From: Lepeophtheirus salmonis
Taxonomy: Eukaryota; Arthropoda; Copepoda; Siphonostomatoida; Caligidae
Reading direction: 5' to 3'
DNA length: 64,000 nt
NCBI RefSeq assembly: GCF_016086655.4
Contig: NC_052138.2
Coordinates: 32,561,403 to 32,625,402, forward strand
Below, in pieces: positions 12,420 to 24,895 of this stretch. Positions within the stretch are counted from its first letter, which is position 1. Every line of letters starts with the position of its first letter. Made by a program: the position numbers and the translations under genes. Below the pieces are notes generated by a model, which saw nothing but the letters and a program-made list of their open reading frames with translations, ran no database searches and was not told where the DNA came from.

Positions 12420-14085
12420 ATATATACATAATTTAATGAAAGATCTATACTTTTCTAATGAAAAGGAACACTTTTAAAATTCCAAAGTTTTACTTTGTCA
12501 CAAAAAAAACAACAACAACGAAACAATGCACACCTTACTCTGCAGTGATGAAGAGGTTGGTTAGTAATCACAACACTAGGGTCTCTCAGAAAACAGTGAC
12601 AAAAAGAGGATCAACACAAAGAAATGGACCAACAATAACACTCTGACTGAACTAGAATATAATATTTACAAAATATAGGCTGTTTTTACATTTAGTCAGT
12701 CAACAGACAACACATATGAGTTTATTCTTTCCCCAAGAGACCACTAAGACAAAAATTTGGAACCTTGATATATGTTATTTATGTGTGTTTTGTTGTTTTC
12801 CTTAAAAACAAAATCCAAAACTAAGTTGTTTTTTGTTTCTAAATAATAAGACTACATGGATGTAAACGTAACTTTTCAATTTGATCAAAATCCTCCTACC
12901 ACTTAAAGTATGTGCAGAATCATTAGATTAACCTCTTCCGAATAAAATTATTATTATATTTATTTTACTAAATTGAATTATATAAACAGCTAAAATACTA
13001 AAAACAATGTGAGGAAGCAAATCGTGAAAATTAATTTAAAGCCTCATAGTAAGAGTAATGAAAATATTCCAAACAATTACTTTCTTCAGGAGTTATCACG
13101 GCTCGCTTTTTTAAATAAATACAGAAGTAGTAGTTTCCTATCAGCTGTTTTGATTCATTTTTATGACTCTGTGTACTTTCAACTCAAAAAAGGTATTACA
13201 TAGGATTTAGATTTTTAAACATTTTTTATCAATCAAGGGCCTTTGCTTAGAATTTGTATAGTTCCATGGTCATTCTGATCCGCTCTTTAATTTCACGTTC
13301 TGTTAAAGAGATCTCCTCTGTTTGTGCCTCACTTGGTGGATCTCATCTCCTTTAATGGAAGGATCCTTCATTGTGCCGATACCCCTTCACATCAAGGTCT
13401 GCGGTCCCGTCAATCATTGTCTCTATGTTCAAGAATACATCAATTCCTTCATATTTTCTACGGAATCGTAGTATAGTTTTAGATAATAGTTTATTTGGAG
13501 CCGTAAAAGAAATTTAGTGGAAGAGCAATCATTTTGTAATAATATAATTAATTACCTCTGCGAATAAAGTCGGACGGAAGTAATGTCTTTGTTTATTTGT
13601 CTGATTGTAAGCAGGATTAAAGAAAAAGTATCTGCCCGATTTAGGTAAAACTTTGTAGCAAGGTTTTATATGCATGAGGCCATTAAATTTTGAGAGGTCA
13701 AACATAACGTTAAAAATGCATAATTGAGCATAACTTTGGAACAAATTGCGATAAATAACTCAAATTAGTGTCATTTTGTTGGATACTTCTTATACGACAT
13801 AAGTTCAAAGGTAACACAATAAGTAAAAAAATATTCAGCATTGCAAACTTTTGACTATTAATATAAAACGGAAATGCATGTTAATTTTTAGGGTCAATGA
13901 CTTTAGGGATAGGTTTGTGCTCTATCGAATACCCATTCTAGTTTTTCATTGTTTTTGATGTATCATTTGAGTTATTGATTATTTTAAAATCAATTTTTCC
14001 CCCAATTTTCTACCAATTATTTATCAAACGCGCATCTCACAGCAAAGCTATCCTCAGTGATGAAAATCGTGAGTACTTTTTGCAA
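12420..14085. other. AT-rich DNA with a short coding-like scrap
   Basis: The minus strand 13460-13260 reads as a protein-like stretch (KYEGIDVFLNIETMIDGTAD ... EISLTEREIKERIRMTMEL) broken by two stops. I do not recognise it; it is probably a decayed transposon gene. Nothing else is supported. Confidence 0.3.
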
Positions 14086-14089
14086 GTTA

Positions 14090-14335
14090 AAAAAAAAGAA
14101 ACCGAAAATCAATAAGATAACCCCGGTTTTTTTAAGAATGTGTTGGAGGAGAGTAGATTAGCTGCCATGACATTCCATTAGATAAGCTACAATCAACTGT
14201 GAAGAAAGAGGAGTGGAAAAAGGAAATGAAGAAAGACAATTGCAAGAATTACTCTGATGCCGATCTTCAATTCTATTCGGAATCCAGCAAGGACTTAAAT
14301 TATAACTCTACAACAAATTCTTAAGGTTATCCTTT
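14090..14335 (+). repeat. Anonymous coding-like repeat 'R2', copy c (best preserved)
   Basis: Two frames joined by one shift read KNVLEESRLAAMTF and then LDKLQSTVKKEEWKKEMKKD ... DADLQFYSESSKDLNYNSTT. The reverse-strand copy at 62720-62960 gives a related reading (SLDQLQSDVTKEEGEKD ... DDDPQFYSES, NYNSTTNPQ). The conservation is at the protein level, which suggests an unrecognised transposon gene. Confidence 0.5.
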
Positions 14336-14339
14336 GTCT

Positions 14340-16080
14340 TTTTTCTGGATACACGAATGTTTATGTGTATTTGAATATAATTTAATCAAGGTGGATTAGA
14401 AGTTAACTACTCAGGAATTAAATAATAATGACAAGATTTACATCAATAGCTATCACAATCATGTTCATATAATAAATTTTGAGGATCAAGGGCCTTCTGC
14501 AAACTCCACCATGGTTTTAAATGTATCTAACATTGTAATTTATTCAAATAGTGAGAAATTGATGAAGTGAAAACTATGATTTTGATTTCATCTAAGCCCT
14601 AAATGAACATGTAATTTTTTTAAATATATATTTATTTTAAAAGGACTATACACCTGTTTCAGATATTTAGTTAAACAGAGGTACTATTTTTAATTTAAAA
14701 TATCAATTTTGATTGAAAAAGGATTAAAGTATGAACAAGTGGAATGGAGTGAGTAATTAAATATCAACACATTCATTTATGATAAATTTATAAAAACCTA
14801 CTTATTTCAGTCTCGGATATTTCATATCCGGTCTTCCTTTCGAAAACTTCAATTCAATCTCTGTGAACCTTCAATTAACTCTAATATCTTAAAAAATTAT
14901 ACAATCCAATGAATACTTAACTTAATAGGCTTCTTGTGTAGATATTATTGTACAATCGTCAAAATTACTTAAAAAACACGTAACTTTTTCTGGAATGAAA
15001 ATTAACAAAACCTTACATTTGCATGTCTTTCTAATGTTTTGCGATAATAATTATTGTGAATAGTATAGTGTAACTATTTTCATTACACTTAAAAAGGTAT
15101 AAAATACATTGCTTAATTACACATCTATAATAATGCTTGACCTCATTATATATGATTGAGGAACTTTTGGCCTTAACTTTAAGAATGTTTCAATGATGCA
15201 CTGAAAAAACGAATAGTGTGTAGTTTATAACATCTAAAAATATTCATAATAGCTTATTCTCTAATTCTAAATTTCTTAATTCCAAGCATTCTCGATGAGT
15301 AGATAATGAACTATTTTGTAAAGATCTCAAATTAAATTAAGAATAGTAATATTCTACTAAAGCACAAAAAACCTAATTTTTATCATTTTAAGAGCATTAA
15401 ATTAACAATGGTGGGGACTTGGATGTTATTTTGAAGACTTGCGACTCTACTTGATTACAAAATCAAAGATTTGGACTCGAACGTCTTTGGATTTTTTTCA
15501 TTATCCAGGACGCAGCAACATTACTTCCTTTTTCCAAAAGGCAATATAACAAGCTTTAGAAATCCGAAAAAGTTTTATTTTAGTTTCATAATGATAATAC
15601 TTATTTACAATTTTGTTTAATACAGCTTTAAAAATCAAATCAGATAGATGACATTCCCATTGTTGAATAAACCGAATTTACCAGTTGTTTTTTTTCTTTA
15701 AAAAAATTTGTATCCATAAATTTTAGAAGGATAGTTATTTAATACAAAAAAATTGCCAAAAATCTATAATGATGGATGAATAGTTGATTAAATAATTAGT
15801 TAATTATATTCTACTTAGCTTTTAAAAATGTATGAGTTTTCTCAAATAAATCCATTTTTCATGACCCGATGTGAACAAATCATACCTATTTAAAATTCAT
15901 GCATGACATCACATCTGATGGCACTAATTTTATCTCTCTTACATTATTTTACGGGGTGTTATTTTGCAAATTTCAAACTATGGATATGAATGGAAAAGTC
16001 ATTTTTTTAATTATAAATTGAAGTAATTAACTGTTTTTCATAAACGGCACCAGGGGCATCCACAGAATTATATATATGTA
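14340..16080. other. AT-rich DNA without recognisable features
   Basis: Many short A/T runs; no open frame, transposon motif or shared repeat was found. Confidence 0.45.
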
Positions 16081-16084
16081 TTTA

Positions 16085-16440
16085 TTTTAACGGGGAAAGG
16101 CTTAGTTTTTTGGATTTTTTGTTCAAAAAAATTCAAAAATTATAATTTTTTGGAAAAAAATTTGAAAATTAAATTTTAAATATTAAATTTTTAGAAGAAA
16201 TATTTCTAAATTCATAGCTACTCACAGAAAATCTAATTTTTTGGGAAAAAAATTGAAAAATTATATTTCAAATATTAAATTTTTGAAAAAAAAATTCAAA
16301 AATCAACTTCTTTTCACAAAAATTTCCAAATTCTATAGCTTCAAACAGAAAATTAAATTTTTTGGAAATAAAAATTAACTATTCAATTTTTTGAAAAAAA
16401 AAATTAAATATTCAATTTTCTAGTAAAAAGCAAAAATTCC
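16085..16440 (+). repeat. AT-rich two-module satellite, short block
   Basis: Degenerate repeats of about 45-50 bases built from TTTTTTGGAAAAAAATTT and CAAAAATC(C)ATAGCT modules. They are of the same family as the large blocks at 39235-39885 and 40385-41420. Confidence 0.65.
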
Positions 16441-17363
16441 TTACGCATAATTGTGACGGACTCTATTTGCAAACAAAAATTAGAATCTCGCTTCTAATAT
16501 AAAACAATTCCTAACCTCGCTGCTACTTCTACAGTCTGATTGCCAAACGTTATAAAAAAGGAAGCTCTGTTGCCACACCCTGTAAAAAGGGCTTTTTAAA
16601 GCATCTTATTTTCAGGGAACTTGAATCTGGCGAACTAATCAGCCATTTGAAAATGTCCATTTTCAAAGTTAGAATTGTTACAAAATCAGAAACCTATTTA
16701 AGGGGGTAGCCTGCACTATGCAGTCAGTTTTTTTTTAAATTTCTCTTGCCTGACCGCTTAATACAGGTTTGACTGTATTTCATTAAAAACGATCACGTAT
16801 TAAAATTTTTCTCCCATTACTAGACTTTCAATCAGTTATATTATGAAGGAAAAAGGTTTTGTACATTCGACAATGTACAAGTGTAAAGTTTTATTTTGTT
16901 GACATGATTACTTCTGCTAAGTTGTTTATTGTATAAATTGTATGTGTGTTTTTTTCTTTTATTTAGATTTTCTAGTGACTAAAGATACTCTTAAAGCATC
17001 TGAGTCCAATGTAAACATAGCAAGTCATGCACGATTTTATTTTGGGGGCTTGACCTTCTTTGAAATCAATTTTCTTTCCACGATTTACCTTTCTTACTTC
17101 AATGACCTTTTTTTATGAAGAAAAAGTGAATTTTTTTTTCTTTAAACTGATTTGGGAGGGGGACTAATGTTTTTTTTTTGGGGGGGGGCCTACAGAAACC
17201 CCCTGCGGACGCCCCTGCAAATATCAAATAATAATAACTGTCTTTTGATACCGTAAGTGTAAAAACAGATACATTTCATAAAAACATTTCCCAAATATGC
17301 AATAGGTTGGATTTTTCCATCAATAAAAATATTTTTCATTTCCGTGGGATACAATATCAAGTA

Positions 17364-17545
17364 GTGTTGTGGTATTCCTCAATTATTTGGTCCAGTCCAG
17401 TCTCAGAACCAGTAGTCCTATCAGTCCATGAAACCGGTACTTGAATAAAGTTGAGTGACGTCATCAAAGACTGAACTGTACTGAATCGAGACTGGTCTGG
17501 ATGGGGACTGGAGTCTTCAGACCTAAATAAGTAACAACAAAATAC
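17364..17545 (+). mobile_element. MITE-like repeat with GTGTTG end, flanked by TA
   Basis: It starts TA|GTGTTGTGGTATTCC and ends CAACAAAATAC|TA. The interior (GACTGGTCTGGATGGGGACT, then GGAGTCTTCAGACC) is shared with repeats near 23106-23316 and 49100-49210, which end CATAATAC|TA and CATAACAC|TA. Confidence 0.5.
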
Positions 17546-17549
17546 TACT

Positions 17550-18690
17550 ATCAAGGGATGGAGCATCCAAAATAAACCAATACATATGTATGGATCGACA
17601 TACATATCGACGCGTATTAAATAAATTTTTTAATTTTTTCCGTAAAATTCGGATATTTTTAAAACTTTTCGTGATATGAGATCAATAACCAGTATTAAAT
17701 AAATAATTTTTGTCAAATAAACGAATATATCTATGACTTAAACAAACGGGATAACTAACATTAATAGAAAATATTTTACTAATTGTTATTAGACTTCAAT
17801 TTGATATACTAACAATGAGACCATGTTCCATTCAATTTTGATATTTTTCTTTGATCAATAGTTGAATGTTTCTTATCACAGATTTTTAATTAACAATTTA
17901 CCAAACATAATCCCTCTTTCTGTAACAAAATTTCTTATGAATACATAGAATATTCTCTCAGTGATGATGCCTGCTTTTTACAGAAGTAATTAGTGAATTT
18001 GTTTTCTTCTTTGATAATTATACTCATATAAATCTTACATATTCATAGGCTCAGTAAGCTTACCAGCAAATAAAGATATATGTTTTTGCGAATTTAAAAA
18101 TAATCAATTTTCAGAGGATATTGTTTTTTTCAAATTTCTTCATAGAAGATGCTTACAAATAAACCTAATAAATATAAAACATTACTTATGGTGTTGACAA
18201 GTTACTTATATTACAAATTTTAAGGAATTCTGCATTTGAGGCTTCTTGGTAATTGTCAATCGAAGGATAAGTATAATTAGTATTAAGTATTTTAATGGAC
18301 AGTATACATTTCTCTCTCTCCGTGAGTTTCGATGGGAACTTATATTCTCTGTTTTTTTATATCCCGTGGCAATAAAACGGTTCTGGCATTTTCACACAAA
18401 TCAAAATCTCTATTTTAATTCTGAAACAGTTCTTTAAAATAGTATATTAACTTCCTCATTCGTAGTATATTCAAGGGAGTAAGCTATAGAAACGAATAGA
18501 ATGTTATGACGACTAATGAAAAGGACGCAGAAAAAGATTTCCTCTTGATTAATCCATGTTAAAAACTAAATATCTAGAACAAATATATTATTGGCCACCT
18601 TTTGATAAAAGGGGCCAGAATATTTAAAGGTTGAAGTGTTTCGGAAACACTTCAAGCCCATATTATTTTTGTAATCCTCAGACATGTCAC
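17550..18690. other. AT-rich DNA without recognisable features
   Basis: No supported gene or repeat was found. A short plus-strand open frame at 18246-18437 looks like chance. Confidence 0.4.
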
Positions 18691-18699
18691 ATTCATACT

Positions 18700-18835
18700 C
18701 TAAATGGGCACTAGGGGTTTTCTTTCGGGACCCCAAATTCCCAGAATTTTACACCTACGGTAGATTACCAGGAAATCCAGCATTTAATTATTACATAACA
18801 TAAGTTTCATTTTAGTTATATACAACTAAACTTAG
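18700..18835 (+). repeat. Dispersed repeat, pair with 28190-28330
   Basis: Both copies carry GGTTTTCTTTC.GGA.CCC, GGGTTTTACACCTA-type and ATTAC.GGA...GC.TTTAATTATT blocks in the same orientation and order. Identity is too low for a recent duplication. The family is unknown. Confidence 0.45.
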
Positions 18836-19139
18836 GATTTGTGTGCGATTGCTCAAAAAATTGCCTACCTTGAACTTTTTGAGAAGAACTGTTCATTTTT
18901 GTAAACTGATATTAAATATGTAGAACAAATTGGATTCATTTTACACAACAGCTTTTGATGATTATTTAATGATATTTTTCTTGGGAAAATCCACCCACAA
19001 AAATCCTCCTTCCTTAGGCTCTCTTTTTGGAGGTAAAAATATGTAGATGATGCAATCAAGGTTATGATTACATGATCGGATATGTGAGGGAGCCAGATTC
19101 CGACAACAGCCAATTAGAGGACGGGGAAAATTTGGTGCA

Positions 19140-19403
19140 AAATTGACTGTTGAATAATCCCTTTTGAATCTTGCATGTAAAGAGAAACACTTTTCCGCTA
19201 AATTGCAAAATCCTGATATTACATTTATGCAAAAAGTTGAACGTATAATCAGTGGTGGTGATGCTGATATGCCTCCATCTTACAAGACTCTTGAAGATCA
19301 CACAAACTTCAAATTTGCTCCAACAACTAATGTGGACGTTGAATGGTCTGTTAGTACGTTTAAAAACTTAAAAACATACGTAAAAAGTATAGATGTGATA
19401 TAG
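19140..19403 (+). pseudogene. hAT transposase C-terminal fragment
   Basis: About 80 open codons end with FKFAPTTNVDVEWSVSTFKN. This is the hAT dimerisation motif 'APxTSVDVERSFSxYKN', with ER changed to EW. The upstream part (VERIISGGDADMPPSYKTLE) is spacer. The remainder of the transposase is absent, so this is a fragment. Confidence 0.65.
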
Positions 19404-20469
19404 CAAAATTTATGAGTAAATTATTGTAAATATAAAACAACACTAATTACTTTAAATTATCCTTATAAAAATGATTTATTTTTTTAGATACAAATTATTA
19501 AATTTTGATATTTTGGATACTCATTTTCCCCTATTTTAGGGCTCTTTTTTTGTTCATTTGGTCAAAAAAAATCACTCAAAAATCCCAATTCTATATAATT
19601 TGGTTGATTAGAACCTACTATTCAATAATTATTCAACAGTGAGTCGGATGGAGCTAGGAAATTCAAAAAAACACCTGCGGACTCTAAAAGCAATTATTAG
19701 TGATAATGATAGAAATAGTAATATCTCTTCGTGTGTATATATTTTAGTATTAAAATGAACAACTAAAAAATTGATGCTTTGCTTTAAATATAAAAAGAGA
19801 TTTGCAAAAGTTTGTCACACTTTTATTTTCATTTTACTTCATTTAACTTGAAGTATTATTTCTGCAATCTTAGCCGAAAAAAAAACATATATTATGTCCT
19901 TGAAAGAAATTTGATACTCGCCACAATTTATTATTAATAAAAGATTGTTTTTAAATATTAAAAAAACAAAACTGTGTTTCGAATTTACTTCAGTGCGGGA
20001 GTGCATACAAAGAGTCAAATTCATTCTTTTGGGATATGGCAACACATGTTTAAACACTTTTATTATAATAGCATAAATACTGTTTTGTTTGTAATGATGC
20101 TACGTACATCAGAGCATTGATAAGCCTGATAAAAGAACATTATTTGTATTGTTAAACAATCATTTTTGATAAAGCTAACATTTATTGCATAAACAAAGCC
20201 GTTTTACCGTTAGTGGTCCTTAAGTTATAAATGTAAGGGTCCTTTTCTTTTCAAATTTGAATTTAATCATTTTAAATTTTATTATTTTTTAATGAAAATA
20301 ATTTCGAATCAACTTTTTCTTTTTGATAATAAAATACCAGGATTTTATAGGAAACATCATTTCTTGTTGACATTTTCTATGAAAAAAGTACTTATTTATT
20401 TCATCGACTCTGGGCCGAGGCCAACGGCACTTTAAAGCAAAGGCTAACCTGGGCTGAAGCCGAGATACT

Positions 20470-21000
20470 TATCAATTGTAGGAGCCCACTGAAAATTTGT
20501 ACTTGCAAATTGTAGAAAGATCCCTACCCATAGTATAGGATCTGTCCTAGGACTGATTGCATCATCAGTCCATTTCTTTATCGGTCCAATGTTTTTTAGC
20601 ATTCAATGGTCCTAAGGATCAATACCTCGTTCCTTCAGTCCTAGCTATCGTTAAAGCTCTTCTTCACTCAAAGCTAGGATTGAATAGTATAAAAACGAAG
20701 AAAATATTAAATGATAGCTAGAACGTTATTATTAATAATAAGTTCTAGCCACACTCTTACTTAAAACTTCAGCTTTCTTATCGCTTGAAAGACACAAGAT
20801 ACTTGAGTATCTTGGAAAGAGGTTATATTAAACCAATTTTATATAGACCTTGTGTTGAACAGCTCAAAGGACTTAGTTAGTAACAACGTCATTTCAGCTG
20901 TTGAAGTGACCATATAAGAAAGATAAGGACGAGTACGAAGGACTGACAAATTTTATTAGGACCGTAGTCTTTTTATTTTTTTAGGCCTATCAAACACAAC
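20470..21000 (+). mobile_element. MITE-like repeat (GGTCCTAGGACTGAT family)
   Basis: Contains GTCCTAGGACTGATTGCATC, a TAGCTATC...GATAGCTAGAACG inverted pair, and AACGTCATTTCAGCTGTTGAAG. It shares these blocks in order with 22530-22886 and 53400-53710. The left tip appears intact at 50446 (GTGTTGCATCGGTCCTAGGA), and the right tip at 22886 (GACCGATCCAACAC). Confidence 0.55.
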
Positions 21001-21774
21001 CTACGTGTCTTTTAAGCAACGCCGCTATCATCCTGCTATGGTGGCTCTATTTTTATAAAACGCCATGGTAAAAGTCTCCATCATAAATTAAACCCGACTG
21101 AACTGTATATTCAATATTGACTTTTTTTCTGGGAAAACATTGCAGCTGTTGATAAAAATTATGAACGACGTCCCATACCGTAATTACACTTTTTTAAACT
21201 ACAATGGAAATGATAAAAGACAATGATAATAATTATAATTTTTCTCTATTCATACATTATTACAACAAAGTTTCAAAGAAAAAAAAATCACAACAAAAAA
21301 AAAATAACACAAATCATTATAACATGGGTAAACTAACAAATAAACATCATCATATTTATAGGGGATATATTTAACTATTATTCGGTGCAAAAATGTTTCC
21401 TTTAGCATTTATCATATATTCAAAATTAATATTTATATTTCCCCAAGAAACAGCTGCACGGGTTCTTCTCTATTATTCTAGAAACCATGAATAACTCAAG
21501 TGTGTGTATACATGATAGGTATAAGGCGGCTCTCATCGAAAAATGAGTATTTGAAGATGCATTTGATGGCGATATTGCTAAGTATATACAAACACAATTA
21601 CATATGTACGTATTCAGCCATTTCCAGACCCCATATGGAATCAATACATCGAGGAAATCATATTTGAGACGGAAATACATAGTAGACTTTAAGACTAGGA
21701 AGGAGTATGGAGGACACGACCAGGAAGGATAAAGATCATCCTCATTCTACGGCCTCGTGGTTCTACATAATTAA
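21000..21774. other. 3' flank of the receptor gene
   Basis: On the minus strand this lies downstream of the receptor stop and would hold its 3'UTR. No clear AATAAA on that strand was spotted, and no other gene is supported. Confidence 0.35.
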
Positions 21775-21981
21775 TTAGAGGGGCTCAGATTGAAGGAGGA
21801 AAGCCATGAGCCCAATATTTTCACAAACACTTTCACATTGTTTTTGAAGACCACATCTTGTTACATCACAAAGGAATTCACGGAGTCGATCACTAAAATT
21901 TCTAACTTTTTCAATCATTGTTATGATGGCGTTCATGATCCGTGGACAAGTTTCATGTCCGTGTTGTAGTGTGAGGTATGC
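21775..21981 (-). CDS. Nuclear receptor LBD gene, terminal exon (residues 278-345, helices 10-12)
   Basis: This is an exon with no start codon of its own, read open for 68 codons from a splice acceptor (TTTTTTCATATTTATAG|GCA) to TAA. It begins AYLTLQHGHETCPRIMNAII and continues TMIEKVRNFSDRLREFL. This is the expected helix 10/11 pattern following YYTHKLQ of the upstream exon: a conserved arginine, a Leu/Ile-rich helix, then an arginine-led 'R-x-(F/L)-S-D' turn. The phase (0) matches the donor at 31132/31131. The C-terminus (ENIGLMAFLLQSEPL) sits where helix 12 should be, but the usual AF-2 core glutamate between hydrophobic pairs is not evident; a phenylalanine occupies the analogous place. 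The join is inferred from phase, splice sites and fold continuity, and no transcript was available. No clear AATAAA was found in the 400 bases downstream. Confidence 0.75.
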   Translation of the reverse strand, partial: AYLTLQHGHETCPRIMNAIITMIEKVRNFSDRLREFLCDVTRCGLQKQCESVCENIGLMAFLLQSEPL

Positions 21982-22320
21982 CTATAAATATGAAAAAAGT
22001 AGATTTATTTAAACGTATATAAATATGTTTTATATTTTATACATAATCCATATATATTCAAAATCATGCTCAGAAGTCTCTAAAAGCTTAGTTATTATAT
22101 ACTTTGCTTATTCATAAGCAACAACAACTTGTAGCATGAATAAAATATGCAGCTACGCTTGAAATAATATTCATAATTATATGAAAAAAACTATAATCAC
22201 GCGGCAAGTAATTAATTCAACAATTAAAATAAAAGTATACATTATAATTATGTTTCACTCAGGACAAAGAAGGCGAAAATCGAAGAAATCCTTTAGCTAT
22301 GAGAATATATGTATTTATTA

Positions 22321-22886
22321 GTGTTGAGACTCGGTCACAGTTTGGTCTGAAGTAGTGATGTTCGGTAAACCCCTAATATAGTGGTACCCACATACTCACG
22401 CATTTAAAAAGTTACTATACTTAACTGATATGGAAACCAGTACGTGTGACTCTACTACGTCATCAAATAAATGATCCACAGATGACGTAACCTCCAAAAA
22501 ATAATCAACCCCCCTTCAGTTTTTTTTTCTTTCGGTCTGATCATTTTTACTATCTAAGTTGGTCCTTCATTCCTACAGTCCTAGCTATCTATAAATGTTC
22601 TTCACTCCTAGTGAGGATTGAAGAATGTAAAAACGTAGAAAATCACGAATGATAGCTAGAACGTATAAAAATACGTTCTAGCCACGTACCTTCTACTTTA
22701 AACCATCAGGTGTCTTGTCTCTTTGAAAGAGGTTATGAATAATTATAAAACTTCAACAACTGAAATGACGTAGTTAGTAACTACATCATTTGAGCTGTTC
22801 TAGTTGGCATTAAATACCCATAAGTACCGGTCCTAGGACTGACAAATTATATAAGGTCTTTTTAGTTTTTAAGACCGATCCAACAC
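22321..22886 (+). mobile_element. TA-flanked MITE-like element, GTGTTG...CAACAC ends
   Basis: The left end TTA|GTGTTGAGACTCGGTCAC and the right end GACCGATCCAACAC|TAA are inverted relatives, with TA on both sides. The left 190 bases match 22910-23098. The right 360 bases match the 20470-21000 family. It is therefore a mosaic of two related repeats. Confidence 0.55.
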
Positions 22887-22909
22887 TAACTATGAGAATT
22901 TAGAAATTA

Positions 22910-23448
22910 GTGTTGAGACCGATCCGAGACAGAATTTTTGTTTTTCGGTTTGGTCTGAAGTATTGCTGCTCCGTATACCCGTGCTATGGTGGTACCGGGT
23001 ACTAATACATTTAAAAAGATGCTATACTTAACTGATATTAGAAAAAGTACTTGCACATCCACTACGTTATTAAAAAATAATACGTGCAACCCCCCTCTGT
23101 AAGTAGGGTTGTGTCATTCAATCCAGTCTAATGTTAGGACCGGTCCTTAAGAACGTCAGTCCTTCAGACTTTCAGAATTAGAACTGATACAAAATAGAAT
23201 TAATGAATCTAACTGACATCATCAAGGAGCGAAATTTTTAATTTTTTAGACTGATATGCAGCACTGAACTAAACGGGATTGCGCTCTTCATTCCTAGATA
23301 AAGACCGACATAATACTACCTGGACGTGCATGTCGATTGCCCTTAACGACATTTTTTTGGGGTTATTTGTTGAGTTGAAAAGTACCGAATTACTTATATC
23401 TATATTGGTATCGGAGCCGGTACTAAAATATTAGTATCGTGATAACAC
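22910..23448 (+). mobile_element. Second GTGTTG element with a nested related repeat (about 23106-23316)
   Basis: It begins TTA|GTGTTGAGACCGATCCGA, only 23 bases after the previous element ends. It repeats that element's first 190 bases, including AACCCCCCT. A related element resembling 17364-17545 then lies within it (ends near 23106 and ...CATAATAC|TA at 23316). A right end GTGATAACAC|TA follows at 23448. Confidence 0.45.
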
Positions 23449-23639
23449 TACAGTAAAAAGTTTTATAGACTGATCTGCAGCGATGTCCAAAAAATTCAAA
23501 TCTTAACCCGAATTATCATTTTCTAAAAACCGTTGGAGATAAAAACCAGTCATTTTTTCCACTCAAAATTTTTTCTCTTAAAAAACATGACGCGAGATCT
23601 GATCAAGAGATATTTTTTGGTTTTTTCTTAGCCCAGCCC

Positions 23640-23755
23640 CCCATACCCCCCAGTAAATACAGAATGAATTGTATAACGAGACCGAATTAGTTAAAATTAT
23701 AACAGTCTCTGACCGGTACAGGATTTCCAGGCCAAACCCCAATACTAATGAGTAT
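23640..23755 (+). repeat. GTGTTG-family right end
   Basis: ACCGGTACAGGATTTCCAGG, then CCAAACCCCAATAC|TAAT. The same end occurs at 44915-44950 (CAAGGATTTCCAGACCGAAA, then ACCAACAC|TAAT). Confidence 0.4.
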
Positions 23756-24019
23756 AAACATGCATATGAGGAGTTAAGAGTTCAACAACATGCACCATTA
23801 TAAGGCTTCAAATCAGAGATATTAGTCGCATGAACAATTCACGTAATATACATAATATCTTACAACATTTTATTCTACAAAAAGAAACAAAAATGTATTA
23901 GTAGGGCGAATTCAACAACTTCCAGAATTAATTTGCTATATTTGGACAATTAACTGTTTTTTAATATTTTAAAAAGGCAGATATTATAAAATAGTCTTCA
24001 ATTCATTTTCATTGTAATA

Positions 24020-24895
24020 TTCGGGAAAATTGAGGTTGTCCCACTAAAAAATTATCCTCTCCTACGCCTATGGAATTACTATTTAAAAAGGGTTGGGAAT
24101 TATTCACAACTTACAGACTCACTAACACCAAATTATACACGGTACTTTGTTATCATCTGTGGAGACTTAACCTTCTTTTCTCCTAACCAGTACTCTGAAC
24201 GTTGATTGGTTGAATTAGAATTAGCTCTTATTAAGATCTGAACACTTTTCCACAATTATTGAATAAATATTCCATAGTTGGGAAGAATTGGACAAGAATT
24301 GGCTAACTACCAACTTATTTTGGCCCTTTGATCTGTTTTGTATCGTATGAAAGTTTGTGTTACAGAATAAATATAACGACGTGAACTCAACCAATCAACG
24401 CTCAGAACACTGATAAGTAATAAGGGGGTGGAAGAAGCAGAAAAATCGACAGCTGAAAACAAAACACGTAGTAAATGCACAGGGAACCTCGTCAAGGTCC
24501 AAGGAATCATGAAGAAGGAGGATTACATCAAGATCCTTTCTGAAAACTTGAAGGAGTTTCCTGAGAAACTCTAGCCTTACCACAACTGTACGTATCAATA
24601 TGATAATGATCCAAAACAAAATGCTAAAGTAGTGAAGAAATGGTTCAAGGATAACAATACCAACATTCTAGAATGGCTGAGTTAAAGTCCAGACTTGAAT
24701 CCTGTCGAGAAATTGTGGCGAGACTTGAAGACAAGAATGATGTCTAGGGAAACCGACAAACCCAGCCCAGCTTGAGGCATTTGCCAAGAAAGAGTGGGCA
24801 CTCTGGACACATGCAGGAAGCTTGTGGAGGCGTACAAAATCGTCTAGGAGCAGCCATAAAAAACAAAGGTTATGCTATTGACTATTAAAACATAA
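24020..24895 (+). pseudogene. Tc1-type transposase pseudogene
   Basis: Plus-strand frames read GNLVKVQGIMKKEDYIKILS, then YQYDNDPKQNAKVVKKWFKD (second catalytic Asp) and SPDLNPVEKLWRDLKTRM (third, Glu-type, 'DLNPxExLW'). The C-terminus resembles EEW...KLVE...KNKGYAIDY. Stops and shifts interrupt it (EWLS*SPDL). The N-terminal DNA-binding part is missing. Bases 24184-24215 and 24386-24420 carry an inverted CTGAACGTTGATTGGTTGA-type repeat that also occurs at 41725-41760 and 56905-56945. Confidence 0.75.
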
